A stretch of 64,000 nucleotides of DNA from Yersinia frederiksenii ATCC 33641 (GCF_000754805.1 NZ_KN150731.1:4679642-4743641), one strand, 5' to 3'; positions 10,210-19,591 are shown, numbered from the stretch's first letter. A program made the numbers and translations. The notes: a model not told the origin generated them from the letters alone.

Positions 10210-10317
10210 TCACCCTGTTGCTGATCGTCGTAATGATTTTTAATCTTTTTAAGTTGGAAAATTTGGTTGAGATAGACTAAATATTTAGCAACCAGCCATA
10301 TTTATTGATAGGACATC

Positions 10318-11220
10318 ATGAAATATATAGTGTTATTGGTCTTTATCTTGTGTATAGCCTATGTGCATTTTCGCGGAAAGGTTCGTTATAAATTCTGGCG
10401 TCAACTTTCAGATCATTCGACATTCGTCTCGCCAATCAATGTTTTCATGTACTTATTTTCGCGGGTACCGACAACACCTTATTTAAAGCAGGATTTGTTC
10501 CCCGAACTGGTCGTTTTGCGCGATAACTGGTTACAAATTAAGGAGGAGGGCAAAGCATTAATGGCCATCCAGCAAATAAAAGCGTCGGATAAATATAATG
10601 ATGCCGGTTTTAACTCTTTCTTTAAAACGGGTTGGAAGCGTTTTTATTTGAAATGGTATGAAGACAGTCATCCATCGGCAATGACACTGTGCCCCTATAC
10701 CACCTCACTATTACGGGGACTGCCTTCAGTGAAAGCCGCCATGTTTGCTGAATTACCGGACGGCAGCCGTTTACCTCGTCACCGCGATCCTTATGCGGGC
10801 TCTTTGCGTTATCACTTGGGTTTAATAACGCCGAATGACGATCGCTGTTTTATTGACGTGGATGGCACCACTTACAGCTGGCGCGATGGCGAAGGAATAT
10901 TATTTGATGAAACCTATATTCACTACGCTGAAAATCAAAGCGGGCAGAACCGACTTATTTTGTTTTGCGACATTGAGCGACCAATGCGTTATCGCTGGGC
11001 GCAATGGATTAATCATTGGTTGGGGCGTAATCTGATGACTGCAGCCACGGCACCTAATGAAGAAGGGGATCGTACCGGGGGTGTTAATAGAGCATTTAAA
11101 TATATTTATGCGGTGCGCAAAGTCGGTAAACGGCTGAAAGCCTGGAATCGCAGAGTTTACTATCTGATCAAATGGCTATTATTTGGCGGTATTGCCGTAT
11201 TGATTTTCTATGCATTGTAG
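10318..11220 (+). CDS. lpxO: Aspartyl/asparaginyl beta-hydroxylase family, LpxO type
   Basis: Predicted Fe(II)/2-oxoglutarate oxygenase that 2-hydroxylates a lipid A acyl chain at the inner membrane. The 300-residue protein has an N-terminal membrane anchor (residues 2-17), then VRYKFWRQLSDHSTFVSP, then LPRHRDPYAGSLRYHLG whose HRD supplies two iron ligands, a second His in YIHYAENQS, and an arginine in NRLILFCD. A second hydrophobic helix ends the protein. Length and both end helices fit LpxO. AGGA precedes the ATG. The lipid A role is by family; a related peptide hydroxylase is possible. Confidence 0.82.
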   Translation: MKYIVLLVFILCIAYVHFRGKVRYKFWRQLSDHSTFVSPINVFMYLFSRVPTTPYLKQDLFPELVVLRDNWLQIKEEGKALMAIQQIKASDKYNDAGFNSFFKTGWKRFYLKWYEDSHPSAMTLCPYTTSLLRGLPSVKAAMFAELPDGSRLPRHRDPYAGSLRYHLGLITPNDDRCFIDVDGTTYSWRDGEGILFDETYIHYAENQSGQNRLILFCDIERPMRYRWAQWINHWLGRNLMTAATAPNEEGDRTGGVNRAFKYIYAVRKVGKRLKAWNRRVYYLIKWLLFGGIAVLIFYAL

Positions 11221-11240
11221 CTTTTACACGTAATTATTGG

Positions 11241-11298
11241 GCCTGACTGAATTGCAACAGGCTTCTCTAATATGGCTTCCCTGACTGGAGTCGCCTTA
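11241..11298 (-). repeat. Degenerate tRNA-Asn 3'-end plus hairpin
   Basis: A hairpin (GCCTG 11241-11245 with CAGGC 11258-11262) is followed by CTTCTCTAATATGG and CTTCCCTGACTGGAGTCGCC. The intact tRNA-Asn at 45264-45339 has the same order: terminator hairpin, ATTTTCTAATTTGG, CTCCTCTGACTGGACTCG. A third copy is at 29851-29922. This copy keeps only the 3' end of a tRNA and is too decayed to be functional. It may be a lost asn tRNA or a recombination scar. Confidence 0.6.
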
Positions 11299-11468
11299 TC
11301 TCGTGACAGCGGCAGACATGATTAACGGAACGTTGAGAGCCGGCCACGCTAGACGCTGATCGATCCCGTTAAATTCATGCCACACAGTTATCAGGGCCTG
11401 CAACCTAGTGCAGCCTCAAAAATTACAGGTATAATCCTACAAATTATTCAACTGGTTTAGAAACGAAG

Positions 11469-12008
11469 ATGACAAAACTCACCTTACAAGAGCAGATGTT
11501 AAAAGCTGGATTAGTGACCAGCAAAAAAATGGCTAAAGTGCAAAGAACGGCTAAGAAATCACGAGTGCAGGCTCGTGAGGCAAGAGAGGCGGTGGAAGAA
11601 AATAAAAAGGCTCAACTTGAGCGTGATAAACAGCTAAGTGAACAACAAAAACAAGCCGCTCTATCTAAAGAGTATAAAGCTCAGGTGAAGCAGCTCATTG
11701 AAATGAACAGAATCGACATTTCAAAAGGCGATATTGGTTTTAATTTTACAGATAATAATTTAATTAAAAAAATAATGGTGGATAAGCTGACTCAAGCTCA
11801 ATTGATTAGTGGTCGTCTCGCCATTGCTCGTTTGGTTGCTGATAACAGTGGCGAAAGTGCATACGCTATTATCCCCGCGAGTGTCGCTGATAAAATTGCG
11901 CAGCGAGATGCGAATAGTATTGTATTAAATAGTGCGCTTAGTCAGAAAGAGCAAGATGAAGAAGATCCGTATGCCGATTTTAAAGTGCCTGACGATTTGA
12001 TGTGGTAA
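11469..12008 (+). CDS. yaiL: YaiL family protein (DUF2058)
   Basis: Conserved gammaproteobacterial protein of unclear function, sometimes described as nucleoprotein- or polynucleotide-associated. The 179-residue sequence opens with LTLQEQMLKAGLVTSKK and continues in a long lysine/glutamate/glutamine-rich coiled coil (about residues 20-75), followed by a compact C-terminal domain with the FNFTDNNLIKKI segment and an acidic tail. Many basic residues in the coil fit nucleic-acid binding. It has no operon partner here and is followed by a strong hairpin. Confidence 0.88.
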   Translation: MTKLTLQEQMLKAGLVTSKKMAKVQRTAKKSRVQAREAREAVEENKKAQLERDKQLSEQQKQAALSKEYKAQVKQLIEMNRIDISKGDIGFNFTDNNLIKKIMVDKLTQAQLISGRLAIARLVADNSGESAYAIIPASVADKIAQRDANSIVLNSALSQKEQDEEDPYADFKVPDDLMW

Positions 12009-12030
12009 TTATCGTTTTGCAGATATTTAT

Positions 12031-12060
12031 ATATGAAAAGTCCCTCAGGGCTTTTCATAT
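12031..12060. terminator. Hairpin after yaiL
   Basis: ATATGAAAAG (12031-12040) and CTTTTCATAT (12051-12060) are perfect inverted repeats with a CCC/GGG inner stem. A T-rich stretch follows on the plus strand. It separates the convergent yaiL and pseudouridine synthase genes and may act in both directions. Confidence 0.7.
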
Positions 12061-12150
12061 ATATTTTATGCTCAACCTGTTCAGGGAAAAACATTAGCGT
12101 AGTCACCCATTTGGGCTGATCACCATAGTTTAAAAATAAATCGTTCGCTT

Positions 12151-12849
12151 TCAGAACGGGCAGGTACTACGGGCGTTGATCCACTCTTTGCTGATGGGAT
12201 GAACAAAATGTAACTCACTGGCGTGCAGCATCAGCCGCGGCGTCAGTTCGGTACCTGGCAGCAGGCGACCGCCATACAGGTCGCAGCCCCAAATAGGGTG
12301 GCCCAACTGTTGGCAGTGGATGCGCAGTTGATGGGTGCGCCCGGTCTCTGGGGTTAGCTGCACCCGTGTCAACGGCTGTAACGTCTTATCTTCCAACTCG
12401 TGATAGAAGCGCTCAACCACCTGATAACGGGAGCGAGCGGGCTTGCCGTGGATGGCGCAAATTGACATCAACGGAAACAGCGCCGGGTCTTTGGCTATCG
12501 CAGCGTCTATTACCCCTTCGTTGTCGTCCAGATGCCCGCAGAGCACTGCGCTGTATACTTTGGTTACTGTGCGCTGGCTGAACTGCTGGCAGAGGGCGGC
12601 ATTGATAGCCTTATTGCGGGCAATCACCATTAGCCCGGAAGTACCGAAATCAAGGCGGTGGACCAAGGTGCAGCCGGGGAATATCTGTACCAATCGATGG
12701 TGCACTGAATCAAGATTTTGCGGATTTTTCCCTGAGAGGCTGAGCAACCCGGTGGGTTTATTGATAAGCACCAGATGATCGTCTTGATAGAGCGTCTCTA
12801 TCTTGTCATGGCAGGGCGGGGCAATAAAGGTATCGAAAATCGTAGACAT
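12151..12849 (-). CDS. RluA-family pseudouridine synthase
   Basis: Isomerises uridine to pseudouridine in rRNA or tRNA. The catalytic motif HRLDFGTSG contains the essential aspartate; also present are the family's YQDDHLVLINKPTGLL, TKVYSAVL and TPETGRTHQLRIHCQQLGHPI segments. I chose ATG at 12849 (232 residues), which puts YQDDH about 20 residues from the start as in RluA. An upstream TTG at 12900 would add 17 residues without a clear ribosome site. The exact target base cannot be told; it is related to but not plainly RluA itself. Confidence 0.85.
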   Translation of the reverse strand: MSTIFDTFIAPPCHDKIETLYQDDHLVLINKPTGLLSLSGKNPQNLDSVHHRLVQIFPGCTLVHRLDFGTSGLMVIARNKAINAALCQQFSQRTVTKVYSAVLCGHLDDNEGVIDAAIAKDPALFPLMSICAIHGKPARSRYQVVERFYHELEDKTLQPLTRVQLTPETGRTHQLRIHCQQLGHPIWGCDLYGGRLLPGTELTPRLMLHASELHFVHPISKEWINARSTCPF

Positions 12850-13129
12850 CAGGCTGCCCGGAGGGAGGGTGGGAGCGGATAATAACGAATTTTCAGCCAA
12901 CTGGCGAATTTGGCTGAGCGAGGTATCAACCTTTATTGAAATGGTTGGAGTAATGAGAACAAATCTTACATGCCTGTTTGTGTTGTTAGGGGAGCCGTTA
13001 ATGGTGCATCGGCAAAACTATGTGGTGTAAATATTAAAAAATTGATTTAGTGCTGAGACTTTCAGTTTATCAGTGCTAATGAACGCGTCATATTCGAGCT
13101 TTCTTGCTGAAGATATAATTTCAAAGAGA

Positions 13130-13152
13130 GCTCATAGATAGTTCCTATGAGC
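13130..13152 (-). terminator. Hairpin downstream of manA
   Basis: GCTCATAG (13130-13137) and CTATGAGC (13145-13152) form a perfect 8-bp stem with a 7-base loop just past the manA stop. The run after it on the minus strand (TCTCTTTG) is only moderately T-rich, so termination is plausible rather than certain. Confidence 0.45.
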
Positions 13153-13167
13153 CTACAAAGAATAAAA

Positions 13168-14346
13168 TCAACAAAAAACTCTACACACCACGCCTGTTGT
13201 GGTCAGTGTCCAGTCGTTGGTGGATGCTGGCACGAAAACGGATTGGCCGGTTTTCAGCCGTAGTTTCTCGCCAGTGAAATGTTGCAAGGTTGCGTTCCCG
13301 TCAACAACCAGCAAAATTTCTGCACTGGTGGTTTGAACGCGATAGTCGTCTACGGTAGTGAAGATACTGAACTGAAAATCATCAACCGGGACGGGATAAT
13401 GCCCTTGTCCATCTTGCCACTTGGGTGACATCAAAAGAGTTTCATTGCCAGTAGATTCAAACCTTGTGCAGGAGATTAACTCCTTAAGGTTGATTTTTTT
13501 GTTGGTCAGCCCGGCACGTAAAACGTTATCTGAACTTGCCATTACCTCTACAGCCGTACCCTGAACATAGGCGTGAAGCGTTCCAGGATAAAGAAACATG
13601 GCTTCGCCGGGTTGCAGCGTTATGCAATTCAGGTAAAGCGGGGCTAATACACCGATATCATTTGGATAATGCTGTTGAAGGCGTTGAGTAATATCAACTA
13701 TCGACTTGTCAAACAAAGAGGCACCGTCTTTGACAAGGCGCAGGATTGCTTGCTTTTTGCTTGCTGGTGAAATTTGCATCAGCGTAACAAAAAAGTCCTT
13801 TAGTCCGTTGTTATCAGGATGAAGTATTAACTTATCAACAGCTTCATTGAGTGCAGGAATATCCAGAGACTTAAAATTATCCACAATGCTATTCATAGTG
13901 CGAAAACCATTCATTGCGATAAAGGGTGTAATGGCATACACCAGCTCTGGTTTATGGTTTGCATCGTTATAGTCAGGTGCGTCAGAAATCGAGTTTTCGT
14001 TGCTCGCAAACCCCTTTTCAGCTTGAGCTTTTTGGGGGTGAACCTGAATTGATAGAGCACTCTTTGCCGCAAGGATTTTAAGCAGATACGGCAATTCGCC
14101 AAAGCGTTCAACTGTCGAGTTGCCGAGCATAGCGTTTTTATCCCTGGCAATTAGTTCAGATAGCGCCATTGGCGCACCCTGATAGTTAACCTGGGAAATA
14201 CCCGCAGGATGAACCCCCATCCATAATTCTGCCTGCGGCTGATCGTCCGGATTTACAATATGAAAGCGCTGATTGAGTGAGCTATGACTACCCCAAGGGT
14301 AGTTCTTGACCACATTGGCTAGCGGATAAAAATGATTCTGACTCAT
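13168..14346 (-). CDS. manA: Mannose-6-phosphate isomerase, class I
   Basis: Zinc enzyme that converts mannose 6-phosphate to fructose 6-phosphate. The 392-residue protein begins FYPLANVVKNYPWGSHSSL and has AELWMGVHPAG, the zinc-site IQVHPQKAQAE, DANHKPELVYAITPF and the LYPGTLHAYVQGTAVEVMAS segment typical of class I enzymes. Its ATG overlaps the stop of the upstream GH1 gene (ATGA type), so the two are translated together. In this locus it probably feeds mannose units released from beta-mannan into glycolysis; a separate housekeeping manA may exist elsewhere. Confidence 0.93.
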   Translation of the reverse strand: MSQNHFYPLANVVKNYPWGSHSSLNQRFHIVNPDDQPQAELWMGVHPAGISQVNYQGAPMALSELIARDKNAMLGNSTVERFGELPYLLKILAAKSALSIQVHPQKAQAEKGFASNENSISDAPDYNDANHKPELVYAITPFIAMNGFRTMNSIVDNFKSLDIPALNEAVDKLILHPDNNGLKDFFVTLMQISPASKKQAILRLVKDGASLFDKSIVDITQRLQQHYPNDIGVLAPLYLNCITLQPGEAMFLYPGTLHAYVQGTAVEVMASSDNVLRAGLTNKKINLKELISCTRFESTGNETLLMSPKWQDGQGHYPVPVDDFQFSIFTTVDDYRVQTTSAEILLVVDGNATLQHFTGEKLRLKTGQSVFVPASTNDWTLTTTGVVCRVFC

Positions 14347-15752
14347 AATGGGTTTACCTCATAGGTAAACTGGTTGTCCTGTGCTAACGCTTTGAACCAC
14401 AGACCATTGCGTTTTATCTGTCGTTCTCCCGTGCTAAGGTCGAGACGATAAAAACCGTAGCGACGTTTGAACGAATTGATCCATGACCAGTTATCAATAA
14501 ACGTCCAATGATGCAAACCGAAGCAGTTGGCACCATCGGTAATTGCGCGATGTAATTCAACCAAATGCTCTTTCATCAGGCTAATGCGGAAACTATCGTC
14601 AATAATGCCATCTGGCTGAACGGGTCCTTCTGAATCTAAATCCATAGCGATGCCAATCTCTGCTAGATACCATTTAATATTGCCGTAGTTATCGCGGATA
14701 TTTGCGGCAATGTCATAGATAGCCTGCGGGAGGATTTCGTTATTATCACGGTAAGGATTAAAGCGCCCATCTGGGTCGATATAGTTTTCGAAATAGAATT
14801 CTGGAGTGAAATAATCAAGTGTATATTGTGCTTCACGGGCTTTGACCCGTCGGGGTACGTAGTAATTTACACCGAGGAAATCTACCCGCGAGTCAGTAAT
14901 CAGCGAGACGTCAGCTTGGGTTATTTCAGGTAAACAGTTATGGGTTGCCAATAACTTGCACAATTCTTTGGGGAATTGATGCTTAACCAGTGGATCAAGG
15001 AAGCTCCGGTTAAACAATAAATCAGCATACCAAGCCGCTTTTTGGTCTTCTGGCGAATCGTTGCGGGTGTAGGTTGGTGTCAGGTTTAGCACCACACCAA
15101 TCTCACCGGATAAATTTAGCTCCCGATAACATTTTACAGCTTTAGCATGGGCCAACATGATGTTAAAACCCACCTGTGCGGCAAGCTTTCCGTCTTTTTT
15201 ACACGGATAGTGGAAGTCATAAAGATAACCGCCTTCCACCGGCACAATAGGCTCATTAAAGGTTATCCAGTACTTTACTTTATGGCCGAAAAGCTCGAAA
15301 GCCGTTTTGGCGAAGAGGGCGAAAAGGTCGGTGACATGGTTTGATTCGAATCCACCATATTGATTTTGCAGGGTTTCAGGCATATCAAAATGATAGAGAT
15401 TTATCATCGGTTCGATGCCATGAGCGATCATTTCGTCAAAATAATCATGATAAAAACGCACCGCTTCTGCGTTTGGTTTTCCAGTTTCAAAATCTTCAAT
15501 CAACCGTGACCACTGAATAGACGTGCGAAACGAGTTAAAGCCGATATTCTTCATCAGCGAAACGTCTTCTTTATACCTGTGCAGTGTTTCGCATACTTTC
15601 TCCGGGCCGATGCCCTGGAAAAAACGCTCAGGCTGGTTGGCATGCCAGCTGTCCCAAATTGATCGATGTAATTTGTAGTCTGTACCTTCTGTTTGTGGGC
15701 CGGAAGCTGCCGCACCCCATAAAAAATGTTCTGGGAACGTGTACGTTGTCAT
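14343..15752 (-). CDS. Glycoside hydrolase family 1, probable 6-phospho-beta-glycosidase
   Basis: Cytoplasmic GH1 enzyme of 469 residues. The acid/base glutamate lies in YWITFNEPIVP. The nucleophile motif reads LAEIGIA where most GH1 enzymes have TENG. Near the C-terminus, NWSWINSFKRRYGF has Ser-Trp and Tyr where phospho-glycosidases bind the 6-phosphate, while non-phospho enzymes have Glu-Trp. This points to hydrolysis of PTS-imported 6-phospho-disaccharides. With manA, mannokinase and a secreted mannanase nearby, 6-phospho-mannobiose or mixed glucomannan disaccharides are the likely substrates. A strong AGGAGGT precedes the ATG. Confidence 0.85.
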   Translation of the reverse strand: MTTYTFPEHFLWGAAASGPQTEGTDYKLHRSIWDSWHANQPERFFQGIGPEKVCETLHRYKEDVSLMKNIGFNSFRTSIQWSRLIEDFETGKPNAEAVRFYHDYFDEMIAHGIEPMINLYHFDMPETLQNQYGGFESNHVTDLFALFAKTAFELFGHKVKYWITFNEPIVPVEGGYLYDFHYPCKKDGKLAAQVGFNIMLAHAKAVKCYRELNLSGEIGVVLNLTPTYTRNDSPEDQKAAWYADLLFNRSFLDPLVKHQFPKELCKLLATHNCLPEITQADVSLITDSRVDFLGVNYYVPRRVKAREAQYTLDYFTPEFYFENYIDPDGRFNPYRDNNEILPQAIYDIAANIRDNYGNIKWYLAEIGIAMDLDSEGPVQPDGIIDDSFRISLMKEHLVELHRAITDGANCFGLHHWTFIDNWSWINSFKRRYGFYRLDLSTGERQIKRNGLWFKALAQDNQFTYEVNPL

Positions 15753-15788
15753 TTAACCTCCTTAATATTTCAGGTGCCGATTGCACCC

Positions 15789-15816
15789 AAAAAAAACTGC
15801 GCCGGTAAGGGCGCAG
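15789..15816 (-). terminator. Rho-independent terminator after the mannanase gene
   Basis: On the minus strand CTGCGCC, a 6-base loop, GGCGCAG and eight T residues form a textbook terminator seven bases after the mannanase stop. The GH1-manA pair begins only 37 bases further on, so this likely acts as a leaky terminator that lowers expression of the cytoplasmic enzymes relative to porin and mannanase. Confidence 0.85.
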
Positions 15817-15823
15817 CAAAACA

Positions 15824-18019
15824 CTACTTTGCAGTAACCTGGATAGATTTGATGAAAATATATCCCCAGTCGCCTGAGAACTTCCCTAAATTAAGGGTGT
15901 TTTTCCCCTGCTTTAATTGCACAGGAATTGTCAGTTCCTGACCTTTATCATCGGTTTGTGGAAACTCAATTTGCAGCGGTTTTTCGCTGTTAACTTGTAC
16001 TGAGTTTTTCTTGCTACCCAACTTAGCATTGAAGTTGAGATGCAACTGATATTCGCCCTCCCACGGTGCGTTAACGTTCCAGCTCACTTTGTCCCCATCA
16101 TTTGCGAAAGGACCGAGGAAGCCGTCTTCACCTATTGCCAAATGATTTTCAGCACTCTTGGCTACGGTTATATTGCCTTGCTTTAGCAGCAGCGGTTTAC
16201 TGTCGAACTTGCAGAAGTCGCTTGGTATTTTGCCTGTGGCTTTCGCTACGGTGATATCTATGGTTTTGCTGTTTTTCAGCAGACCGTCATCGACAGTGAA
16301 ATTCAGTTGGTACTTCCCAGGTTTAGAGAACCATGCGCGGGTGGATGGCTTTTCGGCATCACAGAAATTTGCCTGATTATCACCGATACTGGTCCATTTC
16401 ACGCTAACGTCACGGCCTGAAAGATTGTCATCCTTCCATTGCGCATTAAGGCCGATACCTTTGTTCTGCGTGGTTGATGCAAAAGGGGCCAGCTCAATGA
16501 CTGGAGCCTGGTTTTCCTGGCTGTGGATGACGCTAATCACGTTTGAAGGAGCAGATTTACCTGACTCATTTTTAGCGATAACGCGGTAGAAATAAGTTTT
16601 CCCCAGTTTGAGTGCGGAATAATCATCGCGGAACAAATCCATTTTGACGGGATTCCATTCCTGCACGCCGTCAGAGATATCCTTACCGACAACGACCCAG
16701 GGCCCATCTTTGGATTCTGCACGTTCAATATCGTAACTACGGCCCACGGCGGCACCCATCCAGTTGATGGCAAAAGGTGATTTAGTTTCGCGTAGTTTTG
16801 GCGCTTCAGGCGCAGGGAGCGGAGGCGCTTTATCGAGCCCATCCATCTGTGCTGAGGCATGGCGTACCAGGTTGACAATATCCATTTCCTGGTTTGCTTG
16901 ACCTTCCACAGGGAAGCCCGGTAAGTGGTAACTGTAGTGACCGGTATACTCTTTGTGCCAGTAGAAGCCACCATCATGGCGATGACCACGAAAGCCCCAG
17001 ATAAAGCCACCGGCAGCTTTCGCACCATTCACTTCGGTGTGAACAATCGACTGCATAATGTCGTTGAGTTCTTTGCTATCCAACAGTCCGAACTCACCCA
17101 CCAGATAGACTTTTTTACCGCCAATCGCCTGAAGATCCTTCTTCACCTGATCCGGATGGTTGTTCCCGGCATTGGTGTAGTAATGGTTGCTGACGATATC
17201 AACGTTAGGATCGTTTAATGAGAAGTCATTGACCTTCTTGTAAGTCCCATCAACCACTAACTGATGCGGGGCCCACTTTTTTATCCACGCGGCGGTTTCT
17301 GTAAGGAAAGCGGCATTGGTGTCTTCCAGTTCATTACCTGTTTCCCATGCCATAATCGCTTTTTCATCGTAATAAGGTCGGCCCGTAATGGTGTTAGTAC
17401 GGGTAATCACCTGACGAATGACGTCTTGATATGCTTTATATGTTTTGCTGCTGGTATTATAAAAATCTTCTGGTTTCTCATGGTAGAAAGCAGCTAACTG
17501 CTCGCGTCCCCCCCACCACCACCACTGATCAATAAAGGGTAGAATCAATCTCAGGCCCTGTTTATCGGCTTCGGCAATCATATTGTCGTAAACCGTCATC
17601 GCTTTTTCGTTCAGTGTTGGCATGCCATCGGGTATCGTCGGAGCCAGAATATGTGTTTCACGCTCACATTCTTTATCATTTTCTTGCTGAACAGACAGAA
17701 CATAGACGCGCTGCGCTTTAGCCCCCGTTTGGACGATAGCTTTGATCCAGTTTTCCTGCTCTTCTGCTGTCGGCCATGCAAAATATTGTCCCCAGCCGCG
17801 TGGATCAGCTTTACAGACACCACGCGCGTCATTTTCAATTCGGTGTAATTCTGGAGCATGAATACCGGCAAAGCGGAATTCTTTGCTGCCGTCCATTAAT
17901 TGAGCTCCCTGACGGGTAATATAATTCTCAAAATGGGATTGCTCTACTGCCATGGCACCGGAGCTTGCCAGCGCCGACAGTAAGGACAACAACAGGGCTT
18001 TTCTGATTGGTAATTTCAT
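15824..18019 (-). CDS. Secreted multidomain GH5-type endo-beta-1,4-mannanase
   Basis: Predicted mannan endo-hydrolase exported by a signal peptide (residues 1-24, cleavage after GAMA). The catalytic domain (about 35-370) has the acid/base in AIMAWETGNE and the nucleophile in LVGEFG, with aromatic substrate-site residues (DQWWWWGG, GFYWH). A fibronectin III-like module follows (about 395-490), then an Ig-like module and a C-terminal beta-sandwich resembling a carbohydrate-binding domain. The ATG at 18019 is chosen because AGGGAGAG precedes it; an upstream GTG lacks this. It follows the porin gene by 11 bases, so both form one operon. Confidence 0.85.
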   Translation of the reverse strand: MKLPIRKALLLSLLSALASSGAMAVEQSHFENYITRQGAQLMDGSKEFRFAGIHAPELHRIENDARGVCKADPRGWGQYFAWPTAEEQENWIKAIVQTGAKAQRVYVLSVQQENDKECERETHILAPTIPDGMPTLNEKAMTVYDNMIAEADKQGLRLILPFIDQWWWWGGREQLAAFYHEKPEDFYNTSSKTYKAYQDVIRQVITRTNTITGRPYYDEKAIMAWETGNELEDTNAAFLTETAAWIKKWAPHQLVVDGTYKKVNDFSLNDPNVDIVSNHYYTNAGNNHPDQVKKDLQAIGGKKVYLVGEFGLLDSKELNDIMQSIVHTEVNGAKAAGGFIWGFRGHRHDGGFYWHKEYTGHYSYHLPGFPVEGQANQEMDIVNLVRHASAQMDGLDKAPPLPAPEAPKLRETKSPFAINWMGAAVGRSYDIERAESKDGPWVVVGKDISDGVQEWNPVKMDLFRDDYSALKLGKTYFYRVIAKNESGKSAPSNVISVIHSQENQAPVIELAPFASTTQNKGIGLNAQWKDDNLSGRDVSVKWTSIGDNQANFCDAEKPSTRAWFSKPGKYQLNFTVDDGLLKNSKTIDITVAKATGKIPSDFCKFDSKPLLLKQGNITVAKSAENHLAIGEDGFLGPFANDGDKVSWNVNAPWEGEYQLHLNFNAKLGSKKNSVQVNSEKPLQIEFPQTDDKGQELTIPVQLKQGKNTLNLGKFSGDWGYIFIKSIQVTAK

Positions 18020-18030
18020 CGTGTCTCTCC

Positions 18031-19377
18031 CTAGAACCACACTTCAGCCTGAATACCAAAATTCAGCGTGTCTGTCTCACCACTGCGGCTGTAACCCCCA
18101 GCACCGATGGTATTGGTGTTCCAGTCGTAGTTGCCATCAAGCGCATCAGAAACACCTTTGTCCCATTTGGCATAGGTAGCAAATACACGGAGTTGCGGAC
18201 GGCTCCAGTAGCCTGAATCGAAGGTCAGTGTCGGTGCGATGGTGATTTTGGTTAAACCACCTTTCCCTTTGCCATCCACCCCTTTGTAGTTATTGTCATC
18301 GAGATATTCATACCCAACTTCATACTGCATGGCGAAATTTTTGGTTATCTGCTGATAAGGGCGAATACCGGCAACCCAACTGGTGCGGCCCCAACCATCT
18401 TTATCGCTGCTCCACCAGCGGTAGTTTTTGTCTTTTTGGTAATAGGCAAAAGTGGATATTTCCCAACCGTCACCCACTGAAGCCAGGCCATCCAGAATGA
18501 CTCGCCAGGATTGGGTGTCGTCCAGATTCGCCCAACCCCAGCCATTTTTACCCAATGAATCACCTGCTGCTAAACCGTGACCATACTGGACAACAAATTT
18601 TGAGTAGCCACCAGATAGGCCATAGAAACCGTCAAAGTTATAAACGCCGGTTAAGCCGTAACCTTTTTCAGCCGCACCAAGGTGTTTTTCGTTGTTATTC
18701 ATATGGTGGCCGACTAATTGCAGATCGACAGGCGAACCGCCTATTTTCTTGAACCATAGATTGAGGGAATAATCGTCAGGATATCCTTGTTCATTCTTAT
18801 CAACAGGGAAGGCTTTGGTTTCATCAGTTGGTGAGAAGGCATAGATTCCGGCATCGAAATGCGCAAAACCTAAATCAAGGTTATCGAAACCGCCGCCGGT
18901 ACCGTTGTATTGAATGTATTCCCAATCAAATTGATGACTTGAGGTGTTAGAACTGCTGTAACGTTTACCGGCCCAGAAGGCAACATCGGGAGCAAAATCG
19001 AGATTAGATAATTCAGCGTATCCTTCACGGAATTGTACACTTTTGCCGTCATCGTCCAGACAATTCCAGTCAGAAGTACATTTGCTTTGATGAGTTATAT
19101 TGGCTTGGATCTTCGCAATAACACCGGAGGCTGATTTCAGTGTCACCTGCGGGATCAGCTCGATTTTCGTATCATCTTCGTTACCCAGGCGAAACTTTCC
19201 GTCTGGCATCAGGCCGACTGAATCAACGCGATTCCCATCACTATTTGCAAGGATTCCGGAGCGGATATAACCATGCATTATGAAGTCATAGTCATCTATT
19301 TTGTCTGCTTGGGCGAGGCCACTAACCGCCAGGTTAATCAGTAAAGACAGAGGTATTAATCGGTTAAAGCGTTTCAT
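18031..19377 (-). CDS. LamB-type carbohydrate porin
   Basis: Outer-membrane sugar channel of 448 residues with a signal peptide ending GLAQA and a C-terminal phenylalanine (AEVWF), the usual outer-membrane barrel ending. Alternating aromatic/polar strands and the N-terminal DYDFIMHGYIRSGI segment, plus a cysteine pair region (CTSDWNCLDDDGK), resemble LamB/BglH maltoporin-like proteins. It heads the porin-mannanase operon and probably admits manno-oligosaccharides cut outside the cell. An operator palindrome and a CRP-like site lie 90 and 152 bases upstream. Confidence 0.88.
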   Translation of the reverse strand: MKRFNRLIPLSLLINLAVSGLAQADKIDDYDFIMHGYIRSGILANSDGNRVDSVGLMPDGKFRLGNEDDTKIELIPQVTLKSASGVIAKIQANITHQSKCTSDWNCLDDDGKSVQFREGYAELSNLDFAPDVAFWAGKRYSSSNTSSHQFDWEYIQYNGTGGGFDNLDLGFAHFDAGIYAFSPTDETKAFPVDKNEQGYPDDYSLNLWFKKIGGSPVDLQLVGHHMNNNEKHLGAAEKGYGLTGVYNFDGFYGLSGGYSKFVVQYGHGLAAGDSLGKNGWGWANLDDTQSWRVILDGLASVGDGWEISTFAYYQKDKNYRWWSSDKDGWGRTSWVAGIRPYQQITKNFAMQYEVGYEYLDDNNYKGVDGKGKGGLTKITIAPTLTFDSGYWSRPQLRVFATYAKWDKGVSDALDGNYDWNTNTIGAGGYSRSGETDTLNFGIQAEVWF

Positions 19378-19466
19378 ATTTTCCCTTTTTCTTTTTTGGT
19401 GAAAGAGCGTGTTTATGACGCGAGGGGAAATCTACGGATTAATACTGGAAATGTACATCCATAAAT

Positions 19467-19480
19467 GGAAAGCGCTTTCC
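19467..19480. promoter_or_regulatory. LacI-type operator upstream of the porin operon
   Basis: GGAAAGCGCTTTCC is a perfect 14-bp palindrome with a central CG, the hallmark of LacI/GalR-family operators. The same 18 bases, ATGGAAAGCGCTTTCCGT, occur at 20996-21013. The LacI-family gene at 24112-25074 is the obvious regulator. Confidence 0.8.
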
Positions 19481-19528
19481 GTAATTGCAGGGTAATATCA
19501 CATATCGAAGAATAATGCGGGTAATTTC

Positions 19529-19542
19529 GTGATGTAGATCAC
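19529..19542. promoter_or_regulatory. CRP-like site upstream of the porin operon
   Basis: GTGATGTAGATCAC has the exact CRP half-sites GTGA and TCAC with the correct 6-base spacing. It lies farther from the porin start than the operator, which suits CRP activation combined with LacI-type repression. Confidence 0.65.
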
Positions 19543-19561
19543 TAAAAAAGACGTGTGAACA

Positions 19562-19591
19562 ATAAAAGGCCAGCGACGAATGGCGCTGGCC
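19562..19591 (-). terminator. Terminator after the lone EIIC gene
   Basis: GGCCAGCG (19568-19575) and CGCTGGCC (19584-19591) form an 8-bp GC stem. On the minus strand it is followed by TTTTATT, placing it just past the EIIC stop at 19617. Confidence 0.85.

Noticed and set aside
18019..18040. Upstream GTG start for the mannanase
   Set aside because: It overlaps the porin end and lacks a ribosome site, while ATG 18019 has AGGGAGAG at proper distance and gives a normal signal peptide.
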